Of a DNA stretch of 58,099 bases, positions 1 through 8,461 are shown piece by piece. The stretch is from an uncultured Microcaldota archaeon (GTDB lineage: Archaea; Micrarchaeota; Micrarchaeia; Anstonellales; Bilamarchaeaceae). A program made the translations under genes and the position numbers. Position 1 is the first letter of the stretch. Every line of letters starts with the position of its first letter. The notes below the pieces were generated by a model. The model ran no database searches and had not been told where the DNA came from. It saw only the letters and a list, made by a program, of their open reading frames with translations. The DNA lies in the NCBI GenBank assembly GCA_903835385.1, contig CAILMQ010000047.1, positions 1 to 58,099 on the forward strand, written 5' to 3'.

Positions 1-7
1 CCGAATC

Positions 8-14
8 TTTATAA
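8..14 (+). promoter_or_regulatory. TATA box of the heptose operon
   Basis: The box TTTATAA lies about 28 nt before the GTG at 42. This is the spacing expected of an archaeal promoter driving a leaderless transcript that starts at or just before the codon. Confidence 0.55.
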
Positions 15-41
15 GGACTATCAGCCAAGTTTTTGCAATAG

Positions 42-1469
42 GTGTTCTCATTGGAATGCGAGATGGATGCCATAGAGGCGAACAGCGGCAAGACCAGCGT
101 TCTTGTCATAGGCGACGTGATGGTGGACGAGTACCACTACTGCAAGCTGGAGCGCAAGACGCCCGAAGGCCCGTTCCTGGTGTGGAACCTGAAAAAGGTG
201 GGGAAGCGCCTGGGCGGCGCAGGCAACCTGGCGCACAACATCAAGGCGCTGGGCGCGAAGGTGCTCCTGGCCGGAGTAGCGCAGGACGGGGAAATAGAAG
301 ACATCGCTTCGGCCAATGAAATACCGGTCGTCCTGGAGCGGGACGGCAGGCCGACCACCATAAAGAGGCGGTTCATAGACATAGACAGCGGAGCGATGCT
401 GGCCAGGGAGGACATAGAGGTCACGGACCCGGTCCAGCGCGGCACCGCGACTTTCATGACCAAGCGGCTCAAGGAGGAGTTCGACGTCGTGATATATTCC
501 GGCTATGGCAAGGGGATGTTCAATGCCGACACCATATCCGAATTCCTCAAGGTGAAGGCCAAGAAGAGGATTGCGGACGTCAAGCCGTCCGAAGCCAGGC
601 TTTTCCGCGGCAAGGTTGACGTCATAAAAATGAACTTCAGCGAGTTCCAGGAACTCGCAAAGGAGTACGGCGAGAAAGTCAGGAACGAGAATGCGGATAT
701 AGAGGCCGTTGGGAAGAAGGTGAGGCAGGACCTCAAGTCCGACCTGCTTGTCACGCGCTCGGAAAAGGGCATGAGCTATATCGGAGAGGAGGTGTTCCAC
801 TCCAGGGTGGAGCCCCGCGAGGTAATAGACATAACAGGAGCCGGCGACACTGTCACCGCGGCATTCGCGGTCTCGCTGGCATGCGGGTCGGACGTCCGCA
901 GCGCGCTCCACATCGCGAACGTGGCCGCGTCCATAAAGCTTACGAAAAAGGGCGCGGTCCCGGTATCGCTCGAAGACATAGGGAAGACGCTGCTCAGGGA
1001 AGAGAAGAAAATCGTGAATGATAAGGAGCTCGCCGCGATAGCCGGCAGGCTCAGGGCAAGCGGAAAGAAGATAGTCTTCACCAACGGCTGCTTCGACATA
1101 CTGCACCATGGCCATCTTCATTTCCTCAAGAAGGCGAGGGAGTTCGGCGACGTGCTCGTGGTTGCGCTGAACAGTGATTCTTCGGTGAAAAAACTCAAAG
1201 GGGCAGGAAGGCCGAAAATCCCCCAGCACGGCAGGTCCGAGATGCTCGCGGCGTTCCCGTTCGTGGACTATGTCGTGGTGTTCGATACCGACACTCCGGA
1301 GTACCTCGTCGAGATGGTGAGGCCCAACGTCTATGTGAAGGGGAAGGATTACAGCATCAGCGAGCTCCCGGAAGCCAGGATAGTCAAGAGCTATGGCGGC
1401 AGGGTGGAGCTTGTTGACCTGGTCAGCGAAGGCGGGAAAAAGGTCTCGTCAAGCGAGCTCATTAGCTGA
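42..1469 (+). CDS. hldE: Bifunctional heptose-7-phosphate kinase / heptose-1-phosphate adenylyltransferase
   Basis: This fused enzyme makes ADP-heptose. The N-terminal PfkB/ribokinase domain (about residues 17-325, with the GAGD anion-hole motif near 267-270) phosphorylates D-glycero-manno-heptose 7-phosphate at C1. The C-terminal cytidylyltransferase-fold domain (about 340-475, [11 protein letters not shown] with its HxGH nucleotide site near 355) adds AMP. The length of 475 residues equals that of bacterial HldE, so both halves look complete. The GTG at 42 fits the TATA spacing; an in-frame ATG at 63 is the alternative. It is the first gene of a run with gmhA, gmhB and a GT9 transferase, which supports the heptose assignment over generic sugar kinases. 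A fused HldE is mainly a bacterial trait, so lateral origin is likely. Confidence 0.9.
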   Translation: MFSLECEMDAIEANSGKTSVLVIGDVMVDEYHYCKLERKTPEGPFLVWNLKKVGKRLGGAGNLAHNIKALGAKVLLAGVAQDGEIEDIASANEIPVVLERDGRPTTIKRRFIDIDSGAMLAREDIEVTDPVQRGTATFMTKRLKEEFDVVIYSGYGKGMFNADTISEFLKVKAKKRIADVKPSEARLFRGKVDVIKMNFSEFQELAKEYGEKVRNENADIEAVGKKVRQDLKSDLLVTRSEKGMSYIGEEVFHSRVEPREVIDITGAGDTVTAAFAVSLACGSDVRSALHIANVAASIKLTKKGAVPVSLEDIGKTLLREEKKIVNDKELAAIAGRLRASGKKIVFTNGCFDILHHGHLHFLKKAREFGDVLVVALNSDSSVKKLKGAGRPKIPQHGRSEMLAAFPFVDYVVVFDTDTPEYLVEMVRPNVYVKGKDYSISELPEARIVKSYGGRVELVDLVSEGGKKVSSSELIS

Positions 1470-1488
1470 GCGGTTTGGGGTAATTTTT

Positions 1489-2058
1489 ATGGCGCTTGAA
1501 ACCGAATTGGATGAACACGTCGCTGTTTGCAAAAAACTCTCACTCAAAGAGGTGAAGGCCGCTGCGGAAGCTTCCATCCTCACTCTGAGGAACGGCGGCA
1601 AAATACTTATCTGCGGCAACGGGGGAAGCGCGGCGGACGCGCAGCATTTCTCGGCAGAGCTTGTCGGCAGGTACAAGAAAGAGCGCAAGGGCCTTCCTGC
1701 GCTCGCCCTGACCACGGACAGCTCCGTGCTCACGGCGATATCCAATGATTACGGCTATGACATGGTCTTCTCACGACAGGTGGATGCGCTGGGTGAAAAA
1801 GGCGACATGCTTTTCCTGATAAGCACGAGCGGCAATTCCCAGAACCTGCTTGAAGCTGCGAAAACCGCAAAGGAAAAGGGAATCAGGGCAATCGGCCTGC
1901 TTGGAAAAGGCGGCGGCAAGCTCGTTGCGCTGTGCGACAGCGCAATCGTCGTGCCTTCGGACAACACGCCCAGGATACAGGAGATGCACGGCATGGCAAT
2001 CCACATGCTTTGCGGGCTGATTGAAAACGGATTATTCGGGGAACCGGGCAAGCAATAG
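1489..2058 (+). CDS. gmhA: Sedoheptulose-7-phosphate isomerase
   Basis: This SIS-domain isomerase converts sedoheptulose 7-phosphate to D-glycero-D-manno-heptose 7-phosphate, the first step towards ADP-heptose. The 189-residue product matches the family length. The family signatures are visible: [15 protein letters not shown] near the N-terminal third, the SIS phosphate loop STSGNS, and IQEMH, which carries the Gln and His of the GmhA metal/active site. The ATG at 1489 lies 20 nt after hldE. A longer frame overlaps hldE but adds sequence unlike GmhA, so the shorter start was chosen. It sits between hldE and gmhB. Confidence 0.9.
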   Translation: MALETELDEHVAVCKKLSLKEVKAAAEASILTLRNGGKILICGNGGSAADAQHFSAELVGRYKKERKGLPALALTTDSSVLTAISNDYGYDMVFSRQVDALGEKGDMLFLISTSGNSQNLLEAAKTAKEKGIRAIGLLGKGGGKLVALCDSAIVVPSDNTPRIQEMHGMAIHMLCGLIENGLFGEPGKQ

Positions 2059-2068
2059 TTGATTGCAA

Positions 2069-2602
2069 ATGAAAGCAGTTTTTCTGGACCGGGACGGGGT
2101 CGTTGTCGCAGACGGAAATTATCAGTTCAAGACCTCTGATATGAAGATACTCGATGGAGTGCCCCAGGCTATAATCCGGCTGAACCAGGCGGGTTACCTT
2201 GTCATAATCGTCTCCAACCAGTCCGGAGTCGCACGGGGCTATTTCACCGAAGCGGATGTCGTCAGCTTCAACACTTACCTGGTCGTGGAGCTGAAAAAAG
2301 CAGGCGCGAAGATTGACGCAGCATATTACTGCCCGCATCATGCGACGGAAGCGAAGGTGAAAAAATACCTCCTTGACTGCGACTGCAGGAAACCGAAGCC
2401 GGGCATGCTTATCCGGGCCGCGAAGGAGCATGGCATCTCGCTTTCGGAGTCCTGGATGATAGGCGATAAGATATCCGACGTGAAGGCAGGGAAATCCGCA
2501 GGATGCAGGACGGTTTACATAGGAAAGGAAAAGAATTCCGGAGCGGACGCCACTGTCGCGGCCATAAGCAACGCGGTGGAATTCATACTCTCAAAAGGGT
2601 GA
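2069..2602 (+). CDS. gmhB: D,D-heptose 1,7-bisphosphate phosphatase
   Basis: This HAD-superfamily phosphatase removes the C7 phosphate of heptose 1,7-bisphosphate between the two HldE reactions. The nucleophile motif FLDRDGVV is at the N-terminus (Asp7 and Asp9 from the ATG at 2069) and the Ser/Thr motif II is in IIVSNQSG. A zinc-binding loop of the GmhB type follows (C-P-H-H, then C-D-C about 20 residues on), and IGDKISD is the acidic motif. These Cys/His ligands separate GmhB from histidinol phosphatases only in part, but the neighbours decide it. An in-frame TTG six bases earlier is a weaker start. Its stop overlaps the next start. Confidence 0.88.
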   Translation: MKAVFLDRDGVVVADGNYQFKTSDMKILDGVPQAIIRLNQAGYLVIIVSNQSGVARGYFTEADVVSFNTYLVVELKKAGAKIDAAYYCPHHATEAKVKKYLLDCDCRKPKPGMLIRAAKEHGISLSESWMIGDKISDVKAGKSAGCRTVYIGKEKNSGADATVAAISNAVEFILSKG

Positions 2603-3723
2603 AACGTTTGCTATTCAGGATTGAGCGGTTTGTTGAGAAAAAGGTCCTTCCGTCAATGTGCAGCCTGCTCTCCTTGGTAAAAAGAAAAAAGCCGCTACTT
2701 GAAAAAAACAGGGAAATCCTCGTCATCCGGCTTTGGGCGCTCGGCGAATCCATCCTGTGCCTTCCCATGATAAAGGCACTCAGGGAGGCCAATCCCGATT
2801 CCAGGATAACCGTGCTTTGCACGAAGAAGAATTCCGACGTGTTCAAGGGCCAGGATTTCATAGGTGACATACTGGAAACGCGCTCGCTGTCCATGCCTCT
2901 TTTCATCCTGAAAAATTTCAGGCGCTTCGACCTCGCCATTGACACGGAGCCGCATTTCGCAATCTCGGCAATACTCTGTTTTTTCTGCGCCAGGCGCTCA
3001 ATCGGGTACAATCATGGTCCAAGGGCAAAACTCTATGACGTGAACGTTCCCTACAACGACAGGCAGCATGTCGTCTATACGATATGCGACCTTCTCAAGC
3101 CGCTTGGAATCAGCGCCAGGCCAAAAGAGCTGGTAAAACTGAAGTACGGGGAAGACGCGGCCAGGACCCTGAGCTCGAAACTCAAGACCATGGGCATAAA
3201 GCCGGACAAGCCGATTATAGGCATCCACGCCTTCACGGGTCCGACCGCGACGTGGCGGGCATGGCCCAAGGAAAGGTTCGCCCAGCTCATAGGCCGCATA
3301 AAGGAGAAGTACGACTGCACAATCATCCTTACCGGCTCCCCATCCGAAGAAAAAGGCAACCTGGAAATAATAGGGATGCTGAAAAACAAAGAAAACGTTT
3401 TCTGCGTGTCAGGCCTTGCACAGACAGAGCTTTTCTGCCTCATCGGAAGATACGGCCTGATGATTGCCAATGACACCGGCCCTATGCACGTCGCCGCGGC
3501 CCAGAATGTCCCCACAATCGGCCTGTTCGGCCCCAACCTTCCCCAGCGCTTCGGCCCGTTCCCACCTGAGAAAAACCTGGCGTTTTATCATCCCAGCCCC
3601 GGGCACCCGGTGATAAACATCCATCTCAACGAAGTGCGCAACTGCGATGGGGAATGCATGCGGCTCATAAGCGTGGACGAGGTCTTCGAAGGCGTTCAAA
3701 AGCTGCTCGGAAAAAGTGAATGA
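2599..3723 (+). CDS. Glycosyltransferase family 9 (heptosyltransferase-like)
   Basis: This is probably the enzyme that transfers heptose from the ADP-heptose made upstream onto a surface glycan or lipid. The N-terminal GT9 signature ILVIRLWALGESILCLPMI, the mid-domain HAFTGPTATWRAWP and the C-terminal NDTGPMHVAAA and GLFGPN motifs define the GT-B fold. The start chosen is the GTG at 2599, overlapping the gmhB stop (GTGA), giving 374 residues; the frame extends further upstream but only through gmhB. Acceptor and exact sugar cannot be read from the sequence. Translation is probably coupled to gmhB. Confidence 0.85.
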   Translation: MKRLLFRIERFVEKKVLPSMCSLLSLVKRKKPLLEKNREILVIRLWALGESILCLPMIKALREANPDSRITVLCTKKNSDVFKGQDFIGDILETRSLSMPLFILKNFRRFDLAIDTEPHFAISAILCFFCARRSIGYNHGPRAKLYDVNVPYNDRQHVVYTICDLLKPLGISARPKELVKLKYGEDAARTLSSKLKTMGIKPDKPIIGIHAFTGPTATWRAWPKERFAQLIGRIKEKYDCTIILTGSPSEEKGNLEIIGMLKNKENVFCVSGLAQTELFCLIGRYGLMIANDTGPMHVAAAQNVPTIGLFGPNLPQRFGPFPPEKNLAFYHPSPGHPVINIHLNEVRNCDGECMRLISVDEVFEGVQKLLGKSE

Positions 3724-3739
3724 GACAAGCACCGGCATA

Positions 3740-3776
3740 TTTATATACCTGACAGGTATAATACCTACTAGGTATA
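3740..3776 (+). promoter_or_regulatory. TATA box overlapped by two tandem palindromic operators
   Basis: TTTATATA (3740-3747) is overlapped by TATACCT-GAC-AGGTATA (3744-3760). This is followed directly by ATACCT-ACT-AGGTAT (3761-3775). The two near-identical dyads have centres 16 bp apart and lie between the TATA box and the ATG at 3781. A dimeric repressor bound here would block transcription start. Confidence 0.6.
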
Positions 3777-3780
3777 TATT

Positions 3781-5169
3781 ATGTTCGTCGACAGGGAAAA
3801 GGAATTGGAGATATTGAAAGGCCTGAAACGGCCGAGAGTCGCAGTTGTCGGCAGGCGGAGGGTGGGAAAGACCACGCTTGTGGAACACGGCTACAAAAAC
3901 ATCCTGACGCTTTTCATCCCGGCGGAGAAGACCGAGAATGAGATAATCTCCGATTGGGTTGACGAGTATCCCGGCCTCAGCCTGCCAAGGCTCTCGAATT
4001 TCAGGGAATTCTTCGAATACCTGTTCGTCAAGGAGAAGGACAGGCTCGTTTTCATCGATGAGCTGCAGAATGTGGTCAAGGTGAACCGTTCCTTCATATA
4101 CGATCTCCAGAGGCTTCTTGACAAGCACAAGGACTGCGGGGTCGTGGTCTCAGGCTCTTATATCTCAGTCATGAAAAATCTGATAGAGGACTACAAAAGC
4201 CCGCTTTACGGGAGGTTCGATTTCATTATCAGGCTGAGGGAACTGGATTTCCGGGCGGTCCTCATGCTTTGCAGCGGATCAGGCTATTCGTTTGAAGATG
4301 CCATGCGGTTCTACCTGGTCTTCGGCGGCATACCGAAATACTACGAGACGCTGGAGCGCATGGGGAACCCTTCTTTTGCGGACGCGATCAAGGGCCTCTT
4401 CATGCTCTACCCGCGGCCTTTGAACGAGGAGATACGCGCCATGCTGAGGGAGGAGTTCGGGACCGAGCACAAGATGTACTTCACAATCCTGACCGCCGTG
4501 GCCGCCGGGAAAAATTCACTCAAGGAGATTGCGGATTACAGCGGGCGGAAGCCCACGGAACTCACCAAATACCTCAATGTGCTAAGGGACGAATTCGAGA
4601 TTCTTCGCAGGGAAATCCCGGCAACCGAGCGGAAAACGAAAAAAGGAAAATATGTGATAGCATCGAACGTATTCTCATTCTGGCTCTATTTCGTATGGAG
4701 GCACTATTACCTCCTTGAGCGGAACCTTGATGATGAGATCGCGGATATCTTCGAGAAGGGAATCGGCGCTTATCTTGGAAGAAGGTACGAGGCTCTTTGC
4801 GGGCAGGCCATCGGGGAACTGGACCGTGCCGGCAAGCTGCCTTTCAGGGTGTCCAGCTTCGGCCGGCAATGGGGCCAAAGCACCGGGGGCGAAGCTTATG
4901 AAATCGACCTGGTGGCGCTCAGCCGGAACAGCGGCGAGATTCTTTTCTGTGAATGCAAATGGAGCGAAAATGTGGACGCAGCGGACATTCTTTCCGATCT
5001 CGTCAGGAAGGCTTCGTTTGTCGGATGGAACAAGGGGAAAAGGAAAGAATATTTCGCCATATTCGCGAGAAGCTTTAAGAAAAGGACTACGGAAAAGAAC
5101 GTGTTGTTATTCGATTCAAAAGATCTTGAGAAGCTGTTTTCCGGAGACACGGTAAGAAGCACAAGGTGA
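3781..5169 (+). CDS. Archaeal ATPase with C-terminal DUF234-type nuclease-like domain
   Basis: This 462-residue protein has three parts. An AAA/STAND-type ATPase (about 1-230) carries Walker A GRRRVGKTT and Walker B LVFIDELQN. A winged-helix segment follows (about 235-310, including SLKEIADYSGRKPTEL). A C-terminal domain carries EIDLVAL and then ECKW (about residues 374-391), the D-x(n)-E-x-K pattern of the PD-(D/E)xK nuclease fold seen in DUF234. The family is common and mobile in archaea; its cellular role is not settled. Here it has its own promoter and operator and separates the GT9 gene from the epimerase. That suggests insertion into a surface-glycan operon. The winged helix could bind the tandem operator (inference). 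Confidence 0.8.
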   Translation: MFVDREKELEILKGLKRPRVAVVGRRRVGKTTLVEHGYKNILTLFIPAEKTENEIISDWVDEYPGLSLPRLSNFREFFEYLFVKEKDRLVFIDELQNVVKVNRSFIYDLQRLLDKHKDCGVVVSGSYISVMKNLIEDYKSPLYGRFDFIIRLRELDFRAVLMLCSGSGYSFEDAMRFYLVFGGIPKYYETLERMGNPSFADAIKGLFMLYPRPLNEEIRAMLREEFGTEHKMYFTILTAVAAGKNSLKEIADYSGRKPTELTKYLNVLRDEFEILRREIPATERKTKKGKYVIASNVFSFWLYFVWRHYYLLERNLDDEIADIFEKGIGAYLGRRYEALCGQAIGELDRAGKLPFRVSSFGRQWGQSTGGEAYEIDLVALSRNSGEILFCECKWSENVDAADILSDLVRKASFVGWNKGKRKEYFAIFARSFKKRTTEKNVLLFDSKDLEKLFSGDTVRSTR

Positions 5170-5173
5170 TGCC

Positions 5174-6079
5174 ATGAAGGTTCTGGTCACAGGAGCACTT
5201 GGATTTATCGGTTCCAACATCGTGGAAAGGCTGGTCAAGGACGGCCATGAGGTCACAGCGCTTGACAACATGCACACGGGCAGCGAGGAGAACGTCTCCG
5301 CGGTGAAAGGAAAGATAAAAATCGTGAAAGCGGACTCGGGCGAATTGGCGAAGGCCGGGGAAAAGTATGACGTAATCATCCATGACGGGACATTTTCCTC
5401 CTCGCCAATGTACAAGAGCGACCCGCATCTCGTCGCGAAAGCGATTGACGACTGGATTTCCATACTGGAGTACGCTAAGCAGAACAAGGCGAGAATCGTC
5501 TGGGCAGCGACCTCCTCGGTGTACAGCGGCCAGAGCCCGCCGCACAAGGAAAATATGGACGTCAAGGTAACGGATTTCTACACCGAGGCAAGGTACGAAA
5601 TGGAGCGCCTGGCCGAGCTTTACCACAATCTTTACGGTGTGCAGTCCGTGGGCCTGCGCTATTTCAGCGTGTACGGGCCGCACGAGCGCTCCAAGGGCAA
5701 GTACGCCAACCTCATCTCGCAGTTCCTCTGGGACATGCAGAAGGGCGAGCAGCCGGTTGTTTTCGGAGACGGCAGCCAGACAAGGGACTTCACCTACGTT
5801 GAGGACGTGGTGGAGGCGAACATGCTTGCCATGAAATCTGCGATAAAGTTCGGAATTTACAACGTGGGCACCGGCAGCTCCATCACCATCAACGACATGG
5901 TCGCCATGCTGGGCAGGAAGCTCGGCAAAGACATAAAGCCCAAGCACATAGAAAACAAGATAAAGAATTACGTCCAGGACACTCTCGCCGACACCAGCAG
6001 GGCCGAAAAGGAGCTCGGCTTCAGGGCGAAGATAAGCCTGGAGCAGGGCATAGAGCGGCTCATCAAGGCGTATTCCTAG
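5174..6079 (+). CDS. NAD-dependent nucleotide-sugar epimerase/dehydratase (extended SDR)
   Basis: This 301-residue extended short-chain dehydrogenase begins with the Rossmann motif TGALGFIGSN. It has the catalytic Ser/Thr region ATSSVYSG (about 112-119) and the late sugar-binding motif RDFTYVEDVVEA. The catalytic Tyr is in FYTEARYEMERLA. The residue four after Tyr136 is Arg140, not the usual Lys of YxxxK, so activity through the classical triad needs proof. Its place in the heptose locus makes ADP-heptose 6-epimerase or another nucleotide-sugar epimerase the best guess. It starts 4 nt after the ATPase gene and is followed closely by a flippase. Confidence 0.75.
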   Translation: MKVLVTGALGFIGSNIVERLVKDGHEVTALDNMHTGSEENVSAVKGKIKIVKADSGELAKAGEKYDVIIHDGTFSSSPMYKSDPHLVAKAIDDWISILEYAKQNKARIVWAATSSVYSGQSPPHKENMDVKVTDFYTEARYEMERLAELYHNLYGVQSVGLRYFSVYGPHERSKGKYANLISQFLWDMQKGEQPVVFGDGSQTRDFTYVEDVVEANMLAMKSAIKFGIYNVGTGSSITINDMVAMLGRKLGKDIKPKHIENKIKNYVQDTLADTSRAEKELGFRAKISLEQGIERLIKAYS

Positions 6080-6088
6080 GTATCCGAG

Positions 6089-7714
6089 ATGGCACTCAAG
6101 CATTCAAAGGAAATGGCAAAGGGCGCTTTCTGGAGCTTCGCAGGGCAGGCGGGCATAAAGCTTGTTGGCTTTTTCTACCTGGTCATCCTGGCGAGGATGG
6201 CGTCCCAGGGCGATGTGGGCACGTTCTACCTCGCGCTCAGCATATTCGGCATCCTTTCGGTGTTCTCCGACGCGGGATTCGCGTCCTCATTCTCGCGCTA
6301 CGTCCCCTATCTCACGGGGAAGGGGGAGCCGGAAAAACTGCGCGCGCTGCTGAAGGTGTCCTACGCCGTGGTCACCGTGCTGTGCATAGCCATGGGCATC
6401 GCCATATTCCTCGGGGCCGATTCAATAGCGGATTATTTCCACAACCCGCAGCTCGCATTGCCTCTTAGGTTGTTATCCCCCTATCTGCTGCTCAACACCC
6501 TCTTCTTCATGGACCTGGGCTTTCTCAGCGGCAGGAAGATGATGAAGGAGTACTCGGTCCTGCTCAACGCGCAAACAGTGGCCAAGTTCTGCCTCACCGC
6601 CCTATTTTTCCTGGTTATCGGAGCAGCCATATTCTCCATAGCCGCGAGCTTCGTGCTTTCATTCCTCCTCGTGCTCCTGCTTTCGTTCCTTTACATGAGA
6701 AAACCCCTCGCAGAGCTCGGCGAGAAGGCGGCGGACGTGGACATAGCCGGGCTCCTGCGCGAGGTGGTGCCGTTCGGCCTTACGATGACCACAATAAACT
6801 CGCTCTGGGTGCTGATAACCTGCAGCGACAAGATACTAATCGGCTATCTGATGGCCCCCCAGGTGGCGGCGCAGATGGTCGCGGTCTATTCCATGGCAAC
6901 GAGCCTCTCCATGCTCATCATGATATTCCCGACTGCAATAAGCCTGATATTCTTCCCCATGGTGTCCGAGCTCATCGGCCGCGGGAAAAAGGAGGAAATC
7001 ATCGAGCTGTGCGAAACCGCCATACGGTGGATTATTTTCATCACTTTCCCGCTCACGCTCGTGATGATTGCGTTCCCGGACAGCCTGCTCCGCATGTTCT
7101 ACGGGGATTCCTATGTGGCGGGCGCCCTGGCGATGTCCATCTTCACACTCGGCCTGTTCTTCCGCTCGCTTTCCACTGTGGAATCGCTGGTGCTGGGCGG
7201 CATGCGCCTCCTGGGGCTGGAGCTGAAAGTCGCGCTCGTCTGCGCGGTCGTCAACGTGCTCCTCAACGTCCTGCTCATCCCCCACTACGGCATAGTCGGC
7301 GCGTCAGCGGCTTCGGCAATCGCGTTCCTGATATCTACGATAATGTTCATCTACTATGCCAGGAAGCACGTGGGTTTCCGCTTCCCGCCCGAGACGCTCA
7401 AGGCCCTCTTTGCCGGCGTCATCGCCCTCGGCCTTATCCTGCTCCTAAAGCCGTACCTTAGCAGCGGGATGGCCGGGCTCCCTGTTTTCGGAACCGGAGA
7501 CACCGCGCTGCTCCTGGCCAAGACCCTGCGCCTGGCCGCCTTCGGCATCCTGTTCATGATATCGGCGCTGCTCTATGTCGTGCTCCTGTTCGCGCTCAAG
7601 TCCTTCAGCCGCGAGGACATGGACATACTGTCCGCCACGCTGGAAAGGGCGAAGGTTCCGGAGGCCTGGGCAACCCGCATAACGGCCGTGCTCCAGCGCG
7701 GGGTTCATTCGTGA
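6089..7714 (+). CDS. Polysaccharide flippase (MOP/Wzx-like)
   Basis: This 541-residue integral membrane protein has about 12-14 predicted membrane segments. It has the N-terminal pattern of the MATE/Wzx superfamily (SFAGQAGIKLVGFFYLVILARM) and paired repeats ending with long hydrophobic helices near 435-530. It probably moves lipid-linked sugar units across the membrane for surface glycan assembly, consistent with the preceding glycan genes. The ATG at 6089 follows the epimerase stop by 9 nt. Substrate cannot be inferred beyond the heptose context. Confidence 0.85.
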   Translation: MALKHSKEMAKGAFWSFAGQAGIKLVGFFYLVILARMASQGDVGTFYLALSIFGILSVFSDAGFASSFSRYVPYLTGKGEPEKLRALLKVSYAVVTVLCIAMGIAIFLGADSIADYFHNPQLALPLRLLSPYLLLNTLFFMDLGFLSGRKMMKEYSVLLNAQTVAKFCLTALFFLVIGAAIFSIAASFVLSFLLVLLLSFLYMRKPLAELGEKAADVDIAGLLREVVPFGLTMTTINSLWVLITCSDKILIGYLMAPQVAAQMVAVYSMATSLSMLIMIFPTAISLIFFPMVSELIGRGKKEEIIELCETAIRWIIFITFPLTLVMIAFPDSLLRMFYGDSYVAGALAMSIFTLGLFFRSLSTVESLVLGGMRLLGLELKVALVCAVVNVLLNVLLIPHYGIVGASAASAIAFLISTIMFIYYARKHVGFRFPPETLKALFAGVIALGLILLLKPYLSSGMAGLPVFGTGDTALLLAKTLRLAAFGILFMISALLYVVLLFALKSFSREDMDILSATLERAKVPEAWATRITAVLQRGVHS

Positions 7715-7749
7715 GGCTCTAGGCATGTTGTCAGTTTGTCATCTTATTA

Positions 7750-7798
7750 GTAAATCCTATAATTTACGAATTCGCACAAATTTTGCGAAAATTTGCGC
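7750..7798. repeat. Hairpin pair, AT-rich (island 0)
   Basis: Two inverted repeats lie in the gap after the flippase. One is GTAAAT-6-ATTTAC (7750-7767). The other is built on CAAATTTT-GCG-AAAATTTG, with partly paired outer bases (7774-7798). Both stem sequences recur in the island at 26.4 kb (CGTAAATCC and ACACAAATTTT stems). The rest of the gap holds a T7 run and TTTAATT (7827-7836), a possible TATA box 25 nt before the next gene. Confidence 0.6.
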
Positions 7799-7858
7799 TA
7801 TAATCCTATTATATGGCAATGCGCAGTTTTTTTAATTGTTGTCATATAATCTAATTAC

Positions 7859-8461
7859 ATGACAAATATTAACTTCGGAAGTGATACGCTTAAGATAGTC
7901 AAATTACTATCAAAGGAGATGCCGGCCCTTAGCCTTACAATCTGGGACTTAACGCCATTCATTCCACATTTACATGATTGGAGAAAGAATATAGTATTCG
8001 TAGAGTGTGACCGGGCGGCCATTGATTCTTTGGTCGAAATGCTTTCCGGGGCATTCCCGGATTACAACATATATGCAGGAGTGAAAAAACCGGTTCTTAA
8101 AATAAGCAGGGCAGAAAAAGAGGCGAGCATCGTAATTGTGGCCCGAGAGGCCAAAAATAGAAGGGAAGTCGAAGGTGTTCATCCTAAACTTGAGAAATGC
8201 CTTGTGGATCTGCTCTTTTATGCCAAAGCAGAGGTTCTGCCGCTTTCCCTGAAAGATATCCTGGATCTTTGGGAATACTATCTGACCAGCAATGAGGCAG
8301 TACGGTTCAATGAGCTGTATCGCTACTCCATAAGGAGATACCTCGGCTGGTTCGTAAGCATTTTTGCTTATGAGCTTTCAAAAAAAACCCACATGAAAAT
8401 CGACGAAAGGCATTTCAGGTCCGGTCTCAGGAACCTCGAACTCATAAGGATGGTTGCATGA
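7859..8461 (+). CDS. Putative antitoxin partner of an AbiEii-type toxin
   Basis: This 200-residue soluble protein lies directly upstream of, and overlaps by 4 nt (ATGA), an AbiEii-like nucleotidyltransferase. That layout is typical of AbiE-type toxin-antitoxin pairs. I see no clear N-terminal winged helix, which most AbiEi antitoxins have. The C-terminal half (VEGVHPKLEKCLVDLLFYAKA onward) resembles the C-terminal domain seen in AbiEi-like partners. The gene is more AT-rich than its neighbours, and its TATA-like TTTTTAATT ends about 23 nt before the ATG, suggesting leaderless expression. Function is inferred mainly from the partner. Confidence 0.55.
   Translation: MTNINFGSDTLKIVKLLSKEMPALSLTIWDLTPFIPHLHDWRKNIVFVECDRAAIDSLVEMLSGAFPDYNIYAGVKKPVLKISRAEKEASIVIVAREAKNRREVEGVHPKLEKCLVDLLFYAKAEVLPLSLKDILDLWEYYLTSNEAVRFNELYRYSIRRYLGWFVSIFAYELSKKTHMKIDERHFRSGLRNLELIRMVA

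Noticed and set aside
48-1229. Long open frame antisense to hldE
   Set aside because: It is an antisense shadow caused by high GC and codon bias; the plus-strand frame encodes a full HldE. The same holds for long antisense frames at 9470-10399, 17562-18962 and 34440-35189.
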